Positions 11,866 through 20,779 of a DNA stretch of 64,000 nucleotides are shown here, piece after piece. The translations under genes were made by a program, and so were the position numbers. This stretch comes from Butyricicoccus_A sp963588905 (lineage in GTDB: Bacteria; Bacillota; Clostridia; Oscillospirales; Butyricicoccaceae): NCBI GenBank assembly GCA_963588905.1, contig CAVAJF010000025.1:1-64000 (forward strand), read 5' to 3'. The first letter of the stretch is position 1; the number at the start of each line of letters is the position of its first letter. The notes beneath the pieces are model-generated. The model did no database searches. It worked only from the letters and a program-made list of their open reading frames with translations, and had not been told where the DNA came from.

Positions 11866-13059
11866 ATGAGTAACATTACATTTACCATGCTGGGTCTTTC
11901 CGGTACAGGAAAAACCCATGCGTGTAAGTCGCTCTTTTACATGATGGAGCGAGATAAATCTGACCATAAAATCTATCTGACAGCAACCGGTGACACGGTA
12001 CAGGAAAAACTGCAAAATATGCATTTTATTCGCAATTATGCGCCGGATACGAGAGATCAATTTACTTGTTCCGGTACAGAAGGTGTATGGGAACTGCCGC
12101 TTGCCTTGTGTGTTGGATATCGGCAGGGATTACCGACATGGCCGATTTTAAATGTGCCGATTCGCGACTATGCGGGCGGCATTGTGCAGACGATTGCGAG
12201 CGGAATACGAGATGATGTCGATTATGAGCGCAAAATGAATGCGGAAAATCTCATGAACGCGATTTTGAATTCGGATGTCCTGATGCTGCTGGCAGATGCA
12301 AATATTTTATCAGAAGAAGCCGGACCGAATGGCTCGCTGGATAAGATAAAAGATACTCTCGCGAGGGATATAAATAATATTTTTATGAGCTATGTGGAGA
12401 CAAAAGATAGCGAGTTTACGCGGAGACAGCGCACTGTGATTCTTATGCTGACCAAATGCGATTCCAACTTGATTCCGGAAGAGCTGTCGGCTGACGATTT
12501 TCAAGGCTTGATGGCGCGTGCTGTGACCGTGTTCGGTTCGATTGTTCGCGTATGCGAGCAGAACAATTGGCCGTTTGCCATCGTGCCGACATCCGCCTGC
12601 GGCAATGGAAATTCGTATACGCGGCGCAAAGACTTTGGTAGATATGAATCCACGCTTGACCCAAGCTGTGGTATGCAGCCGTATGGCTTTGATCTGGCGT
12701 TTTTGTATGGTTTGATGTCCGAACTGCAGTATCGTGCAACGAATAAGATAGATGACAGTGCAGAGATATACAATACGGAACAGATGAAACGAGAACAGCG
12801 TGCGGAAGTGAATAAGGCCAGCCGCAAGGAACAGGAAGCCAAGTGGAAGTTGTATCGAGAGACTGCACAGTATTTGCAGAATCACTTAGAGCACTTGCTC
12901 AATGCGCCAAATGGCAGCTATATTTTGCATGAACGATCGAATACGTTTTTTGAACGGGCAGATACCGATGAAGAGGCGGTGGAACCGTACGGTCAGAACA
13001 ATGTTATGAATAGCGTGCGAGACGGCATATCCAAGGTCAAAGCATGGTTTCAGCGATGA
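11866..13059 (+). CDS. TRAFAC-like GTPase of a four-gene unit
   Basis: A 397-residue protein with a full set of G motifs: G1 GLSGTGKT (10-17), G3 D101-YAG, G4 TKCD (196-199), and a G5-like TSA (242-244). A helical, charged tail (about 300-345, rich in E, K, R and Q) follows and ends in a short domain. The G1-to-G3 gap is long, about 85 residues, which is unlike small translational GTPases but common in GTPases from predicted bacterial conflict systems (double-GTPase and GTPase-associated groups described by comparative genomics). AAAGGGG six bases before the ATG at 11866 sets the start. It sits third from the end of a tight unit with two unknown genes. GTP binding is well supported; the role is not known. 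Confidence 0.68.
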   Translation: MSNITFTMLGLSGTGKTHACKSLFYMMERDKSDHKIYLTATGDTVQEKLQNMHFIRNYAPDTRDQFTCSGTEGVWELPLALCVGYRQGLPTWPILNVPIRDYAGGIVQTIASGIRDDVDYERKMNAENLMNAILNSDVLMLLADANILSEEAGPNGSLDKIKDTLARDINNIFMSYVETKDSEFTRRQRTVILMLTKCDSNLIPEELSADDFQGLMARAVTVFGSIVRVCEQNNWPFAIVPTSACGNGNSYTRRKDFGRYESTLDPSCGMQPYGFDLAFLYGLMSELQYRATNKIDDSAEIYNTEQMKREQRAEVNKASRKEQEAKWKLYRETAQYLQNHLEHLLNAPNGSYILHERSNTFFERADTDEEAVEPYGQNNVMNSVRDGISKVKAWFQR

Positions 13060-13075
13060 GAAAGGAAGCGGAGTT

Positions 13076-13840
13076 ATGAAATGGTATACGGTGTTCAATA
13101 GTCGAACGAAATTTTCCGATTACCGCAATATTGCGCCGCTTCCACAGATGTCGGAGCAAGCGATGCAGTGCTTTCGGCAAAAGCGTTTGGAAGCACAAAA
13201 CGGAAAGATAAATCACACAGTCTATGTTGTGGCGACGGCAGAGGATGTTTTACTGTTTCGCATTTTATTGACGGGAAAGCAGGACCAATATGGCAGAGAC
13301 ATTCGGTGTGCAGAGGGCTTGTATGGCTCTTGTGCGGACATCCGCCGAGAGTGGCAGCATGTTGTAGCCTTGGCAGCTGGATTGTGGAATAAAGCGGATA
13401 GCTGGTATACACAGATCATACAAGAGGAAACTATTTCCATGCTGTCACCGGAACAAGCGGTGCAATCGCTGCTGGATTCCGTGCCGAAGTCTTTGCCCGG
13501 AAAGGTATCCTTGCGCGATATGACGATGAAATCAGACACCATCCGTTCGTTTACCATTGAACAGGATGGTATTCATCTGGAACACCCACTGACATATCAC
13601 GGGCGGGAGATTTGGAATCCCGCACAGAGACAGCAGGAGTATAAAATCATTTGCCATATAGAAAAAGCAGAAAAACTGGCTTGGATGGAAGCCATTGATT
13701 GCAAGCATGATAGGCAGAGCATGGTACGCAGTGAGACGATTACCATGACAAAGAGCGGTTATCCGGTCAAAAAGATGCAGCAGGCGGCACAGACGCTGCG
13801 AGAGTACATGAACGAACAGGGCTGGAGGGAAGCAAAATGA
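13076..13840 (+). CDS. Unknown protein, GTPase-unit partner 1
   Basis: A 254-residue soluble protein that I do not recognise. It has no signal peptide, membrane helix or familiar catalytic motif. The N-terminus (MKWYTVFNSRTKF) looks like a strand-rich fold, and the middle is mixed alpha/beta with several tryptophans. The ribosome-binding site AAAGGAAG precedes the ATG, 16 bases after the GTPase stop. Its own stop overlaps the next start by four bases (ATGA), so the two unknown proteins are probably made in step and may form a complex. It may be an adaptor, GTPase partner or effector of the GTPase; none of these is shown. Confidence 0.6.
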   Translation: MKWYTVFNSRTKFSDYRNIAPLPQMSEQAMQCFRQKRLEAQNGKINHTVYVVATAEDVLLFRILLTGKQDQYGRDIRCAEGLYGSCADIRREWQHVVALAAGLWNKADSWYTQIIQEETISMLSPEQAVQSLLDSVPKSLPGKVSLRDMTMKSDTIRSFTIEQDGIHLEHPLTYHGREIWNPAQRQQEYKIICHIEKAEKLAWMEAIDCKHDRQSMVRSETITMTKSGYPVKKMQQAAQTLREYMNEQGWREAK

Positions 13841-14580
13841 CAAACAAGATGACAGGCAATTTGTTTGCCTTTGGCATGGATACCGAAAGTGATTGGATGC
13901 AGGCAAAGGAATGCGTGGCTCTGCGCGATTTGCTCACGAGAGCGGATTGTCACGGAGGAGAAGGCGATGTATTTTTCTTGTGCCTGAAAAAGAAAACTAT
14001 TTTAGCGCGGATAAAATCCGATGAAAAGACGTCGCATCCATATTTGCTTGGCATGGCGTTTGATGCTGCGGAGCGCAGTGTGTGGTATTATCTGCCGGAA
14101 TTGACAGCCGTTTTGCTCAATATTTTTCAATCCTCGGATTATCTCCCGTATTTTTCTTCAGAGAAGCCGTTTACATGGGATTTGAACGGAGAAGAGACCG
14201 GGCGGCTTTTGCGCAGGGCAGAGCAGACGCAGCGCGAGCTCATGCAGGCGATTGCTGCCTGCGTAAAAGAAAATGCAGAGACGCTGGAACCGCATAGTGT
14301 TGCCTTTTGCGGCATCGATCCAGCGCGCTATGAAACAACTGGAATTGTCTATTATCCCTACGCACACAGAGAATGCATCAAAACATTGCCGATTTCCGCA
14401 CGCCGGACAAAAGAGACGGCATTGTATTTAAAGCCGCCCAAGGTGTTCCGCGCATGGACATTGACGGATAAGCAGGATAAAATCAAGATTTCCAACATTC
14501 GAGAGTCGCAAAGCTGGAACAATTTGTACCAGCGCATTCAAACGGAATGGAACGCGGATTTATTGGAACAAGAAGAATAA
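13837..14580 (+). CDS. Unknown protein, GTPase-unit partner 2
   Basis: A 247-residue soluble protein with no recognised domain. It is mixed alpha/beta with a helical central part (about 125-150) and a strand-rich C-terminal third. No membrane helix, signal peptide or metal-binding pattern is seen. It is translationally coupled to the gene before it (four-base overlap) and is the last gene of the unit, with a terminator 10 bases on. Its constant company with the GTPase in this locus is the only hint to function. Comparing this pair with proteins next to other YARHG or TRAFAC GTPase genes would be informative. Confidence 0.58.
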   Translation: MTNKMTGNLFAFGMDTESDWMQAKECVALRDLLTRADCHGGEGDVFFLCLKKKTILARIKSDEKTSHPYLLGMAFDAAERSVWYYLPELTAVLLNIFQSSDYLPYFSSEKPFTWDLNGEETGRLLRRAEQTQRELMQAIAACVKENAETLEPHSVAFCGIDPARYETTGIVYYPYAHRECIKTLPISARRTKETALYLKPPKVFRAWTLTDKQDKIKISNIRESQSWNNLYQRIQTEWNADLLEQEE

Positions 14581-14590
14581 ATATATGACA

Positions 14591-14628
14591 AAGCCCGCAG
14601 CCAAAGGAGAACTGGCTGCGGGCTTTTT
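14591..14628 (+). terminator. Terminator of the four-gene GTPase unit
   Basis: A 13-bp GC-rich stem (AAGCCCGCAGCCA with TGGCTGCGGGCTT) is followed by five T residues. It closes the unit firmly on the right. Confidence 0.93.
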
Positions 14629-14693
14629 GGAATAGAGAATTAGATATGGATGTTAGCGAATTTAAGAATTACTCTGTGTGATGTGTGTTCCCC

Positions 14694-14723
14694 GTGCGGC
14701 CAGAGAAAGGATGTCAGCCGCAC
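14694..14723. repeat. GC-rich hairpin in the gap before uxaB
   Basis: GTGCGGC pairs with GCCGCAC around a 16-base loop. No T run follows on either strand, so it is not a clear terminator for the leftward uxaB mRNA. The rest of 14629-14816 holds no gene that I can see. Confidence 0.5.
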
Positions 14724-14816
14724 GAGGAATGCAATAAGGAGAGTTAAAAAATAAGGTAGGTATAGGTAAAATTAAGTGAAATTGTGAGGTTATGTGATTG
14801 TCAGAGGATTCTGCGA

Positions 14817-16316
14817 TTACAGCAGTTCCTTCATCACTTCGTAGGTTCCCTTTGCGTCGATCTCATCAAGATAAGAAACAACTGCCTGCTCGAAGCCCGG
14901 AACCTCTGTCAGATCCTGACCCCAGAAGTCGGTGTTGGTCATGACAGCATGTGCCAGCGTTGCATTGTCGTCATCCTTGTGCTCTGCATAGAATGCCAGA
15001 ATGCTCGGATCGTCCTTGATGGTGTATTCGTTGCCTTCGCGCTTGCCGATCAGACCCTCGTTTTCGAGGCGAGTGCCATGATAGAAAGCAATGTAGAAGG
15101 CAAACGAAGCGGTGATGCACTTCGGCAGCGTGCCGGTGTTCTTTACATAACCGAGGAAGGACGGCATCACGCGGGCCTTCCACTTGGAAGTAGAGTTCAG
15201 CGAGATTGCCAGCAGGGCATGATCGATGAACGGGTTCTTGAAGCGCTCGGTAACAGAATGCGCGAAGTCCTTCAGCTCCTCTTCCGGCAGAGTCAGCGTC
15301 GGAATGATTTCGTCATAAATGGTCTTGTTCATAAAGCCACAGATGACGTCGTCATGCATACAATCGCGGACAATATCCTGACCTGCGAGATATGCGCCGA
15401 GTACCATAGAGGTGTGTGCACCGTTCAGAATGCGAACCTTGCGCTGCTTGTACGGCTTGTGATTGTCGGTAATCAGAACCGGCAGGCCAGCCTTTGCAAA
15501 CGGAATCTCATCATGAATGGACTGCGGACCTTCGATGACCCAGAAGCCAAAGATTTCGCCGGTGTCCAGTACCTGATCGATATAGCCGTTCTCTTCGTTG
15601 ATCTTGTCAGCCTCTGCACGCGGATAGCCGGTTACAATGCGGTCTACCAGGGTGGAGCAGAAGGTGTTTTCCTTCTCAATCCACTGGATGAAGTCTTCGC
15701 CCAGGTTCCACTGACGAGCGTAGCGCATAACGCACTTCTCAAGCTCCTTGCCGTTGTCATCAATCAGCTCGCAAGCGAGAATAATAAAGCCCTTGCCCGG
15801 CTGGGTGCCGAACTTCTGGAAACGACGATACAGGAACTGGGTCAGCTTTGCCGGATAGGTGGACGGCGGAGTCTCGGTGAACTGGCAGGACTCATCATAT
15901 GCGATACCAGCCTCGGTGGTGTTGCAAGTGATGAAGCGCAGCTCTGGATTGTCGGCACATGCCATCACAGCTTCGTAATCGGCATAGCTGTTCAGGCAGC
16001 GGCTGACACAAGAAATCACGCGCTTCTGGTTGACCTTCTCGCCGTTCTCAAAACCGCGCAGATACAGCGTGTACAGACCGTCCTGATCGTTGATAACCTT
16101 TGCCAGATCAAAAGCTCCCGGCGGGGTAGCGATCGGCTGTACCAGAACAACCTTGGAGTTAAAGCCTGCGTGCTCGTTCATCATGTCGATGAAATAATCA
16201 ACGAATGCACGCATGAAATTGCCTTCGCCAAACTGCAAAATGCGTTCCGGTGCATTTTCCAGCACATATCCGTCATAGCCGGATTCTTTTAATGTCTGAT
16301 AAGACAGATGCTTCAT
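14817..16316 (-). CDS. uxaB: Tagaturonate reductase (altronate oxidoreductase)
   Basis: A 499-residue NAD-dependent enzyme of the mannitol dehydrogenase family that turns D-tagaturonate to D-altronate in galacturonate breakdown. An N-terminal Rossmann domain opens near residue 26 (ILQFGEGNFMRAFVD). The catalytic pattern K-x4-N-x2-H is seen in KVRILNGAHTS, and the C-terminal helical domain is complete. The length fits UxaB (about 480-500), and the neighbours settle tagaturonate over fructuronate. It lies 32 bases behind uxaA on the same strand. Codon choice is strongly biased, as in the rightward half of the locus. Confidence 0.93.
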   Translation of the reverse strand: MKHLSYQTLKESGYDGYVLENAPERILQFGEGNFMRAFVDYFIDMMNEHAGFNSKVVLVQPIATPPGAFDLAKVINDQDGLYTLYLRGFENGEKVNQKRVISCVSRCLNSYADYEAVMACADNPELRFITCNTTEAGIAYDESCQFTETPPSTYPAKLTQFLYRRFQKFGTQPGKGFIILACELIDDNGKELEKCVMRYARQWNLGEDFIQWIEKENTFCSTLVDRIVTGYPRAEADKINEENGYIDQVLDTGEIFGFWVIEGPQSIHDEIPFAKAGLPVLITDNHKPYKQRKVRILNGAHTSMVLGAYLAGQDIVRDCMHDDVICGFMNKTIYDEIIPTLTLPEEELKDFAHSVTERFKNPFIDHALLAISLNSTSKWKARVMPSFLGYVKNTGTLPKCITASFAFYIAFYHGTRLENEGLIGKREGNEYTIKDDPSILAFYAEHKDDDNATLAHAVMTNTDFWGQDLTEVPGFEQAVVSYLDEIDAKGTYEVMKELL

Positions 16317-16348
16317 GATAATATCCTCTCTTTCTGTATTCTTCGTTT

Positions 16349-17830
16349 TTATAGGGTGACGCCCTGCTTAAAGATTGCCATATCGTGGAATCCAGCCTGC
16401 TCGGATTTTACCGGGCTGCCGGAGGCAACTTCCATGACATAGTCAAACAATTGCACGCTGAGCTGCTCTAACGTCGTATCTTCTGTCAGCACGCCGCAGT
16501 TAAAATCAATCCAATTGTTCTTCTTGGATGCCAGTGCGGAGTTGCTGGAAATTTTCATCGTCGGAACAGGGGAGGCAAACGGGGTGCCGCGGCCTGTTGT
16601 AAACAGGACGATGTGTGCGCCGGCAGCAGCGAGTGCAGTCGAAGCGACCAAATCATTGCCCGGTGCACTGAGCAGATTGAGACCGTGGGTTGTTACGCGC
16701 TCGCCATAGGACAGAACATCGACAACCGGTGCGCTGCCGGACTTCTGCGTACAGCCGAGAGATTTGTCTTCCAAGGTAGAGATACCGCCCTTTTTGTTGC
16801 CAGGAGACGGATTCTCGTAGATGGTCTGATCGTGTCGCTTGAAATAATTCTTGAAATCATTGATGAGATCGACGGTTTCAGAGAAGATTTTCTCGTTTTC
16901 ACAGCGATTCATCAAAATTGTCTCAGCACCGAACATTTCCGGTACTTCGGTCAGGATGGTGGTACCGCCCTTGGAGATGAGCAGATCGGAAAAGCCGCCG
17001 ACAGTCGGATTGGCCGTGATGCCGGACAGACCGTCCGAGCCGCCGCACTTCATGCCAATGACCAGCTCGCTGCAGCTGACTGGTTCACGGGTAAAGCCGT
17101 CTGCATACTGTACCAACTCCTCGATGAGCTGGAGTGCATCTTCGATTTCGTCCTCGGATTCTTGACAGACGAGGAACTTGACGCGTTTTTCATCGTAATC
17201 ACCGATGTACGGCTTGAGGACGTCGATGTTGCTGTTTTCGCAGCCAAGACCTAAGACGAGTACGCCGCCAGCGTTCGGATGCTGAATCAGGTCTGCGAGA
17301 ATCTTTCTGGTATTCTCCTGATCGTCGCCCATCTGTGAGCAGCCATACGGATGCGGGAAAGCGGCGATGCTGTCAATGTGGTCGGTTTTGAGTGCCTGTG
17401 CGCGGCGCTCGATGGCACCGGCAACATTATTTACGCAGCCGACCGTCGGGATAATCCAGATCTCGTTGCGCACGCCCACCTTGCCGTTTTCGCGGCGATA
17501 GCCCTGAAAATACAGTTCATTCGTCGGTGTCACCGGCATACCGTTGGGTTCGTAGGTATACGTCAGGAGATCTCCCAGACCCGTCTTAATGTTGTGTGTG
17601 TGTACCCATGCGCCGCATGGGATGTCCTCTTTTGCAACTCCGATTGGAGAGCCATACTTGATCACTGGCTTTCCGGCACGGATATCGACTAGTGCGAATT
17701 TGTGTCCCTGAGGGATGTCCTCTTTTAATGTTACCGTCTGATCTTGAATTTCCACAACGGTTCCGGCAGAAAGCGGAGCCAGTGCGACGGCGACGAGGTC
17801 ATCCGGATGGATCTTTAAATACGTTTTCAA
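16349..17830 (-). CDS. uxaA: Altronate dehydratase
   Basis: A 493-residue iron-dependent dehydratase that converts D-altronate to 2-keto-3-deoxygluconate. It has an N-terminal SAF domain (about 1-90) and the large UxaA catalytic region, with conserved cysteines in VLGLGCENSN and VCQESEDE, and the GMKCGGSDGLSG motif. I chose the TTG at 17830, which gives the family start (L)KTYLKIHPDD; GAGGAG stands 11 bases upstream. The frame extends 22 codons further without a suitable ribosome-binding site. It is the first gene of the leftward uxaAB unit. The divergent gap upstream carries two operator-like sites. Confidence 0.92.
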   Translation of the reverse strand: MKTYLKIHPDDLVAVALAPLSAGTVVEIQDQTVTLKEDIPQGHKFALVDIRAGKPVIKYGSPIGVAKEDIPCGAWVHTHNIKTGLGDLLTYTYEPNGMPVTPTNELYFQGYRRENGKVGVRNEIWIIPTVGCVNNVAGAIERRAQALKTDHIDSIAAFPHPYGCSQMGDDQENTRKILADLIQHPNAGGVLVLGLGCENSNIDVLKPYIGDYDEKRVKFLVCQESEDEIEDALQLIEELVQYADGFTREPVSCSELVIGMKCGGSDGLSGITANPTVGGFSDLLISKGGTTILTEVPEMFGAETILMNRCENEKIFSETVDLINDFKNYFKRHDQTIYENPSPGNKKGGISTLEDKSLGCTQKSGSAPVVDVLSYGERVTTHGLNLLSAPGNDLVASTALAAAGAHIVLFTTGRGTPFASPVPTMKISSNSALASKKNNWIDFNCGVLTEDTTLEQLSVQLFDYVMEVASGSPVKSEQAGFHDMAIFKQGVTL

Positions 17831-17974
17831 GATGAGTGTCTCTCCTCTTTGCTGAAAAAACGACAAAATAGTAAAATGCGTATGTAATAGATACAATATA
17901 TATGAGATATATTATGTTTTACAAAAGTTGTTGTTTCTTCAAAATGTGGGTTGTTTCGTTGCGAATTCCGGTTT

Positions 17975-17988
17975 TGTAAGAGCTTACA
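17975..17988. promoter_or_regulatory. Operator-like site 1, TGTAAG-AG-CTTACA
   Basis: The arms TGTAAG and CTTACA form a perfect inverted repeat around AG. An identical copy lies 166 bases to the right. The form suits a LacI-family repressor, and the regulator gene adjoins it. Confidence 0.72.
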
Positions 17989-18140
17989 TTCAAGATACGC
18001 CAGCTGCCGGAAAATGTCAACCCATTTTTGAAAATTTTCCTTTTTGAATATGCTTTTTGTAAAATACATACAAAAAAATTGCGATGTTATTAGCAAAAAC
18101 GTGCATTGCTATATCCGACAAAACCGTGTAAACTTGATGT

Positions 18141-18154
18141 TGTAAGAGCTTACA
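18141..18154. promoter_or_regulatory. Operator-like site 2, TGTAAG-AG-CTTACA
   Basis: Identical to site 1 over all 14 bases. It lies 25 bases ahead of the regulator ATG, where bound protein would block transcription of the regulator-transporter unit. Confidence 0.75.
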
Positions 18155-18178
18155 TAACGATTTCCGGAGGTTTTGACA

Positions 18179-19180
18179 ATGAATATTTATGATATCGCAG
18201 AACTCGCAGGCGTTTCAATCGCTACTGTATCAAGAGTAGTAAACGATAGCCCCATGGTCAGTGAAAAGACCAAACAGCGTGTGCGCAAGGTGATGGAGGA
18301 AAACAACTACACACCAAATGTATTCGCGCGAGGCTTGGGTTTGAACTCTATGAAGACGGTCGGATTGATGTGTCCGAATGTTGCAGACGCATACATGGCG
18401 AAAGCGGTTGCTTATTTAGAGCAAAACCTCAAGGAATACGGTTATGATTGTATCCTATATTGCAGCGGCTATGATGCTGAGGAGCGACAGGTTGCCGTCA
18501 ACTCTATCTTGCAAAAGAGAATTGATGCACTGGTGCTCATCGGTTCCAGCTATGCAGAGGATGATAAGAATTCCGAAAAGGTAGAGTACATTCGGGAAGC
18601 AGCAAAGCAGATTCCAGTCTTTATGATGAATGGCTGTATCCAGGGAGAGAACATTTATTGCGCGCTGTGCAATGATTTTCAGGCAGCGTACATGGCAGTC
18701 ACCGAATTGCTTCAGTCGGGACGGGAGGAAATTCTGTTCTTGAGTGATTCGCATTCGTACAGTGCCAGTCAGAAGCTGCGTGGATACACACAGGCGCTGA
18801 AGGATGCCGGCTTGCCGGTCAAAGACTCTATGTGTGTTTATGTAGAGAACAAGATTGACAAAGCACGGGATTTACTTCTCTCCAGAAATGATTTGATGTT
18901 TGACGCAGTCTTTGCGACAGAGGACGGTCTGGCAGTCGGCGCACTCAAGTACGCGAAAAAGCGCAATTTGTCCGTGCCGCGCGACATCAGTATCATTGGA
19001 TACAACAATTCCGAGCTTTCTGTCTGCTGTGACCCAGAATTGTCAACTGTTGACAGCCGTGGCGAACGCCTTTGCAAGATCATCATTGATTCGATGATGC
19101 TTCGGCTGAAGGATCGAAAGATTCGCAGCAAAGTATATGCAAATGGATTTTTAATCCGGCGGGAGACTACGGATTTCTAA
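18179..19180 (+). CDS. LacI-family regulator of the galacturonate locus
   Basis: A 333-residue regulator. The LacI helix-turn-helix is at residues 3-22 (IYDIAELAGVSIATVSRVVN) with the hinge helix just behind, then a periplasmic-binding-protein-like effector domain to about 320. A TTG six bases upstream is in frame, but GGAGG nine bases before the ATG favours 18179. It is the first gene of the rightward unit with the TRAP transporter. It most likely represses both arms through the two TGTAAG-AG-CTTACA sites and is released by an intermediate of uronate breakdown; the effector is not known. Confidence 0.88.
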   Translation: MNIYDIAELAGVSIATVSRVVNDSPMVSEKTKQRVRKVMEENNYTPNVFARGLGLNSMKTVGLMCPNVADAYMAKAVAYLEQNLKEYGYDCILYCSGYDAEERQVAVNSILQKRIDALVLIGSSYAEDDKNSEKVEYIREAAKQIPVFMMNGCIQGENIYCALCNDFQAAYMAVTELLQSGREEILFLSDSHSYSASQKLRGYTQALKDAGLPVKDSMCVYVENKIDKARDLLLSRNDLMFDAVFATEDGLAVGALKYAKKRNLSVPRDISIIGYNNSELSVCCDPELSTVDSRGERLCKIIIDSMMLRLKDRKIRSKVYANGFLIRRETTDF

Positions 19181-19214
19181 GCTTTTGCGAAGATGGGAAG
19201 GAGAAATCCATCAG

Positions 19215-20252
19215 ATGAAACGTATGAAAAAATGGATTGCCCTCGTGCTGTGCCTGTGCATGTTCAGCGTCAGCTGTCTTGCACTCACAGGCTGCAGCTC
19301 TGTGGGAAATGGAAAGAAAATTATCCGAATTGCACATTCTCAGTCAGAAACACACCCGGAGCACCTGGGTCTTCTGAAATTTAAGGAATATGTAGAAGAG
19401 AACCTCGGAGATAAATATGAGGTTCAGATTTACCCGAACGAACTGCTCGGTTCTCAGAAAAAGGCAATCGAGCTGACACAGACCGGTGCAATTGACTTTA
19501 CACTGGTCGGCACCCCAAACTTGGAAAATTTTGCTGATATCTATGAAGTATTCAGTATGCCGTATCTGTTCACTTCCGAGGAAGCGTACCATGCAGCAAT
19601 GATGGATACCGACTATATGGATAAGGTATATGAGTCTACGGACGAAGCTGGTTTCCGCGTTCTGACCTGGTATGATGTTGGTTCTCGTAGCTTCTATGCA
19701 AAGAAGAAGATCGAGACACCGGCAGACCTGAAGGGTCTGAAGATCCGTGTACAGGAAAGCCCGGCAAGTATTAAGATGGCGAACGCCTTCGGCGCAGCGG
19801 CTTCTCCGATGAGCTTCGGCGAAGTATACACAGCAATTCAGCAGGGCGTTATCGACGGCGCAGAGAACAATGAGCTGGCTCTGACCAACAACAAGCACGG
19901 CGAAGTAGCAAAGTACTACTCCTACAACCGTCACCAGATGGTTCCGGACGTGCTGGTTGGCAACCTGAAGTTCCTGAACGGGCTGTCCGATGATGAGATG
20001 AAGGTATTCAAGGAAGCTGCTGCTCTGTCTACGGAAGTAGAGCGCGAAGAGTGGAGCAAGCAGGTAGAAGAAGCAAAGAAGACCGCACAGGAAGACATGG
20101 GCGTTACCTTTGTCGATGTCGATGTACAGCCGTTCAAGGAAGCTGTCAAGGACGTACAGAAGGAAATGCTGGAAGAAAATCCGGACATCCAGGATCTGTA
20201 TGATCATATCCAGACGTTCAACGCAAAATATGAGGGGAAAGGTGACAACTAA
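19215..20252 (+). CDS. dctP: TRAP transporter substrate-binding lipoprotein, DctP family
   Basis: A 345-residue solute receptor. A basic start and hydrophobic stretch lead to a lipobox LALTGC with C27 as the lipid-linked residue. The DctP fold follows, with the conserved substrate-carboxylate arginine in KGLKIRVQESP and the GEVYTAIQQGVIDGAEN block. It holds the sugar acid outside the membrane for the DctQM permease. Between the regulator and permease genes, with uxaC and eda downstream, the likely ligand is galacturonate or a related uronate. AAGGAG about 12 bases upstream supports the ATG at 19215; an ATG at 19224 is a weaker choice. Confidence 0.9.
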   Translation: MKRMKKWIALVLCLCMFSVSCLALTGCSSVGNGKKIIRIAHSQSETHPEHLGLLKFKEYVEENLGDKYEVQIYPNELLGSQKKAIELTQTGAIDFTLVGTPNLENFADIYEVFSMPYLFTSEEAYHAAMMDTDYMDKVYESTDEAGFRVLTWYDVGSRSFYAKKKIETPADLKGLKIRVQESPASIKMANAFGAAASPMSFGEVYTAIQQGVIDGAENNELALTNNKHGEVAKYYSYNRHQMVPDVLVGNLKFLNGLSDDEMKVFKEAAALSTEVEREEWSKQVEEAKKTAQEDMGVTFVDVDVQPFKEAVKDVQKEMLEENPDIQDLYDHIQTFNAKYEGKGDN

Positions 20253-20756
20253 ATGAAAGCGCTTACATCAATCCGCAAGGTTATTGATACGGTTCTGAGC
20301 TATGCATGCGGCATCGTTTTTGCCTTCATGGTATGCGTTGGTACCTATCAGATCGTAACCCGATATTTTTTCAACCGCCCAAGTACGGTTTCCGAAGAGC
20401 TGCTGACATATAGCTTCACTTGGATGGCACTGCTGGCTGCTGCCTATGTGTTTGGCAAGCGTGACCACATGCGTATGGGCTTCCTTGCAGATAAGATTCA
20501 GGGAACACCGAAGAAGATTCTGGAAATTGTCATTGAACTGCTTATCATGGCAATGGTAGGCTTCATCATGGTCTTCGGCGGCGTATCCATCATGAAGCTG
20601 ACCATGACGCAGAGCACTGCCTCTCTGGGCATCCCGATGGGCATGGTATATGCGATTCTGCCGATCTCCGGCGTCCTGATTTTCGTCTATGGTATTTTGA
20701 ATATCATTGACCTGTGGCACGGTACCAAGCAGGAAACCTGCGAAGTAGAAGAGTGA
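20253..20756 (+). CDS. dctQ: TRAP transporter small permease, DctQ family
   Basis: A 167-residue membrane protein with four helices, the size and layout of DctQ. The first helix begins near residue 15 and ends by the YQIVTRYFFNRP motif typical of the family. The start codon follows directly after the dctP stop, so translation is coupled. DctQ binds DctM and is needed for uptake driven by a sodium gradient. Confidence 0.9.
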   Translation: MKALTSIRKVIDTVLSYACGIVFAFMVCVGTYQIVTRYFFNRPSTVSEELLTYSFTWMALLAAAYVFGKRDHMRMGFLADKIQGTPKKILEIVIELLIMAMVGFIMVFGGVSIMKLTMTQSTASLGIPMGMVYAILPISGVLIFVYGILNIIDLWHGTKQETCEVEE

Positions 20757-20779
20757 CACATAGAAAGGAGAAATAAACA

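Larger units (their letters stand above)
17831..18178. promoter_or_regulatory. Divergent control region between uxaA and the LacI-type regulator
   Basis: This 348-base AT-rich gap has no gene. For uxaA a plausible promoter on the minus strand is TTGTAA (17919-17924) with TATATT (17895-17900), 18 bases apart. Two identical operator-like sites (17975-17988 and 18141-18154) are listed separately. A strong ribosome-binding site CGGAGG stands ahead of the regulator ATG. Confidence 0.6.

Noticed and set aside
14784..16292. A 502-codon open frame opposite uxaB
   Set aside because: uxaB is well supported by family motifs; the mirror frame has none.
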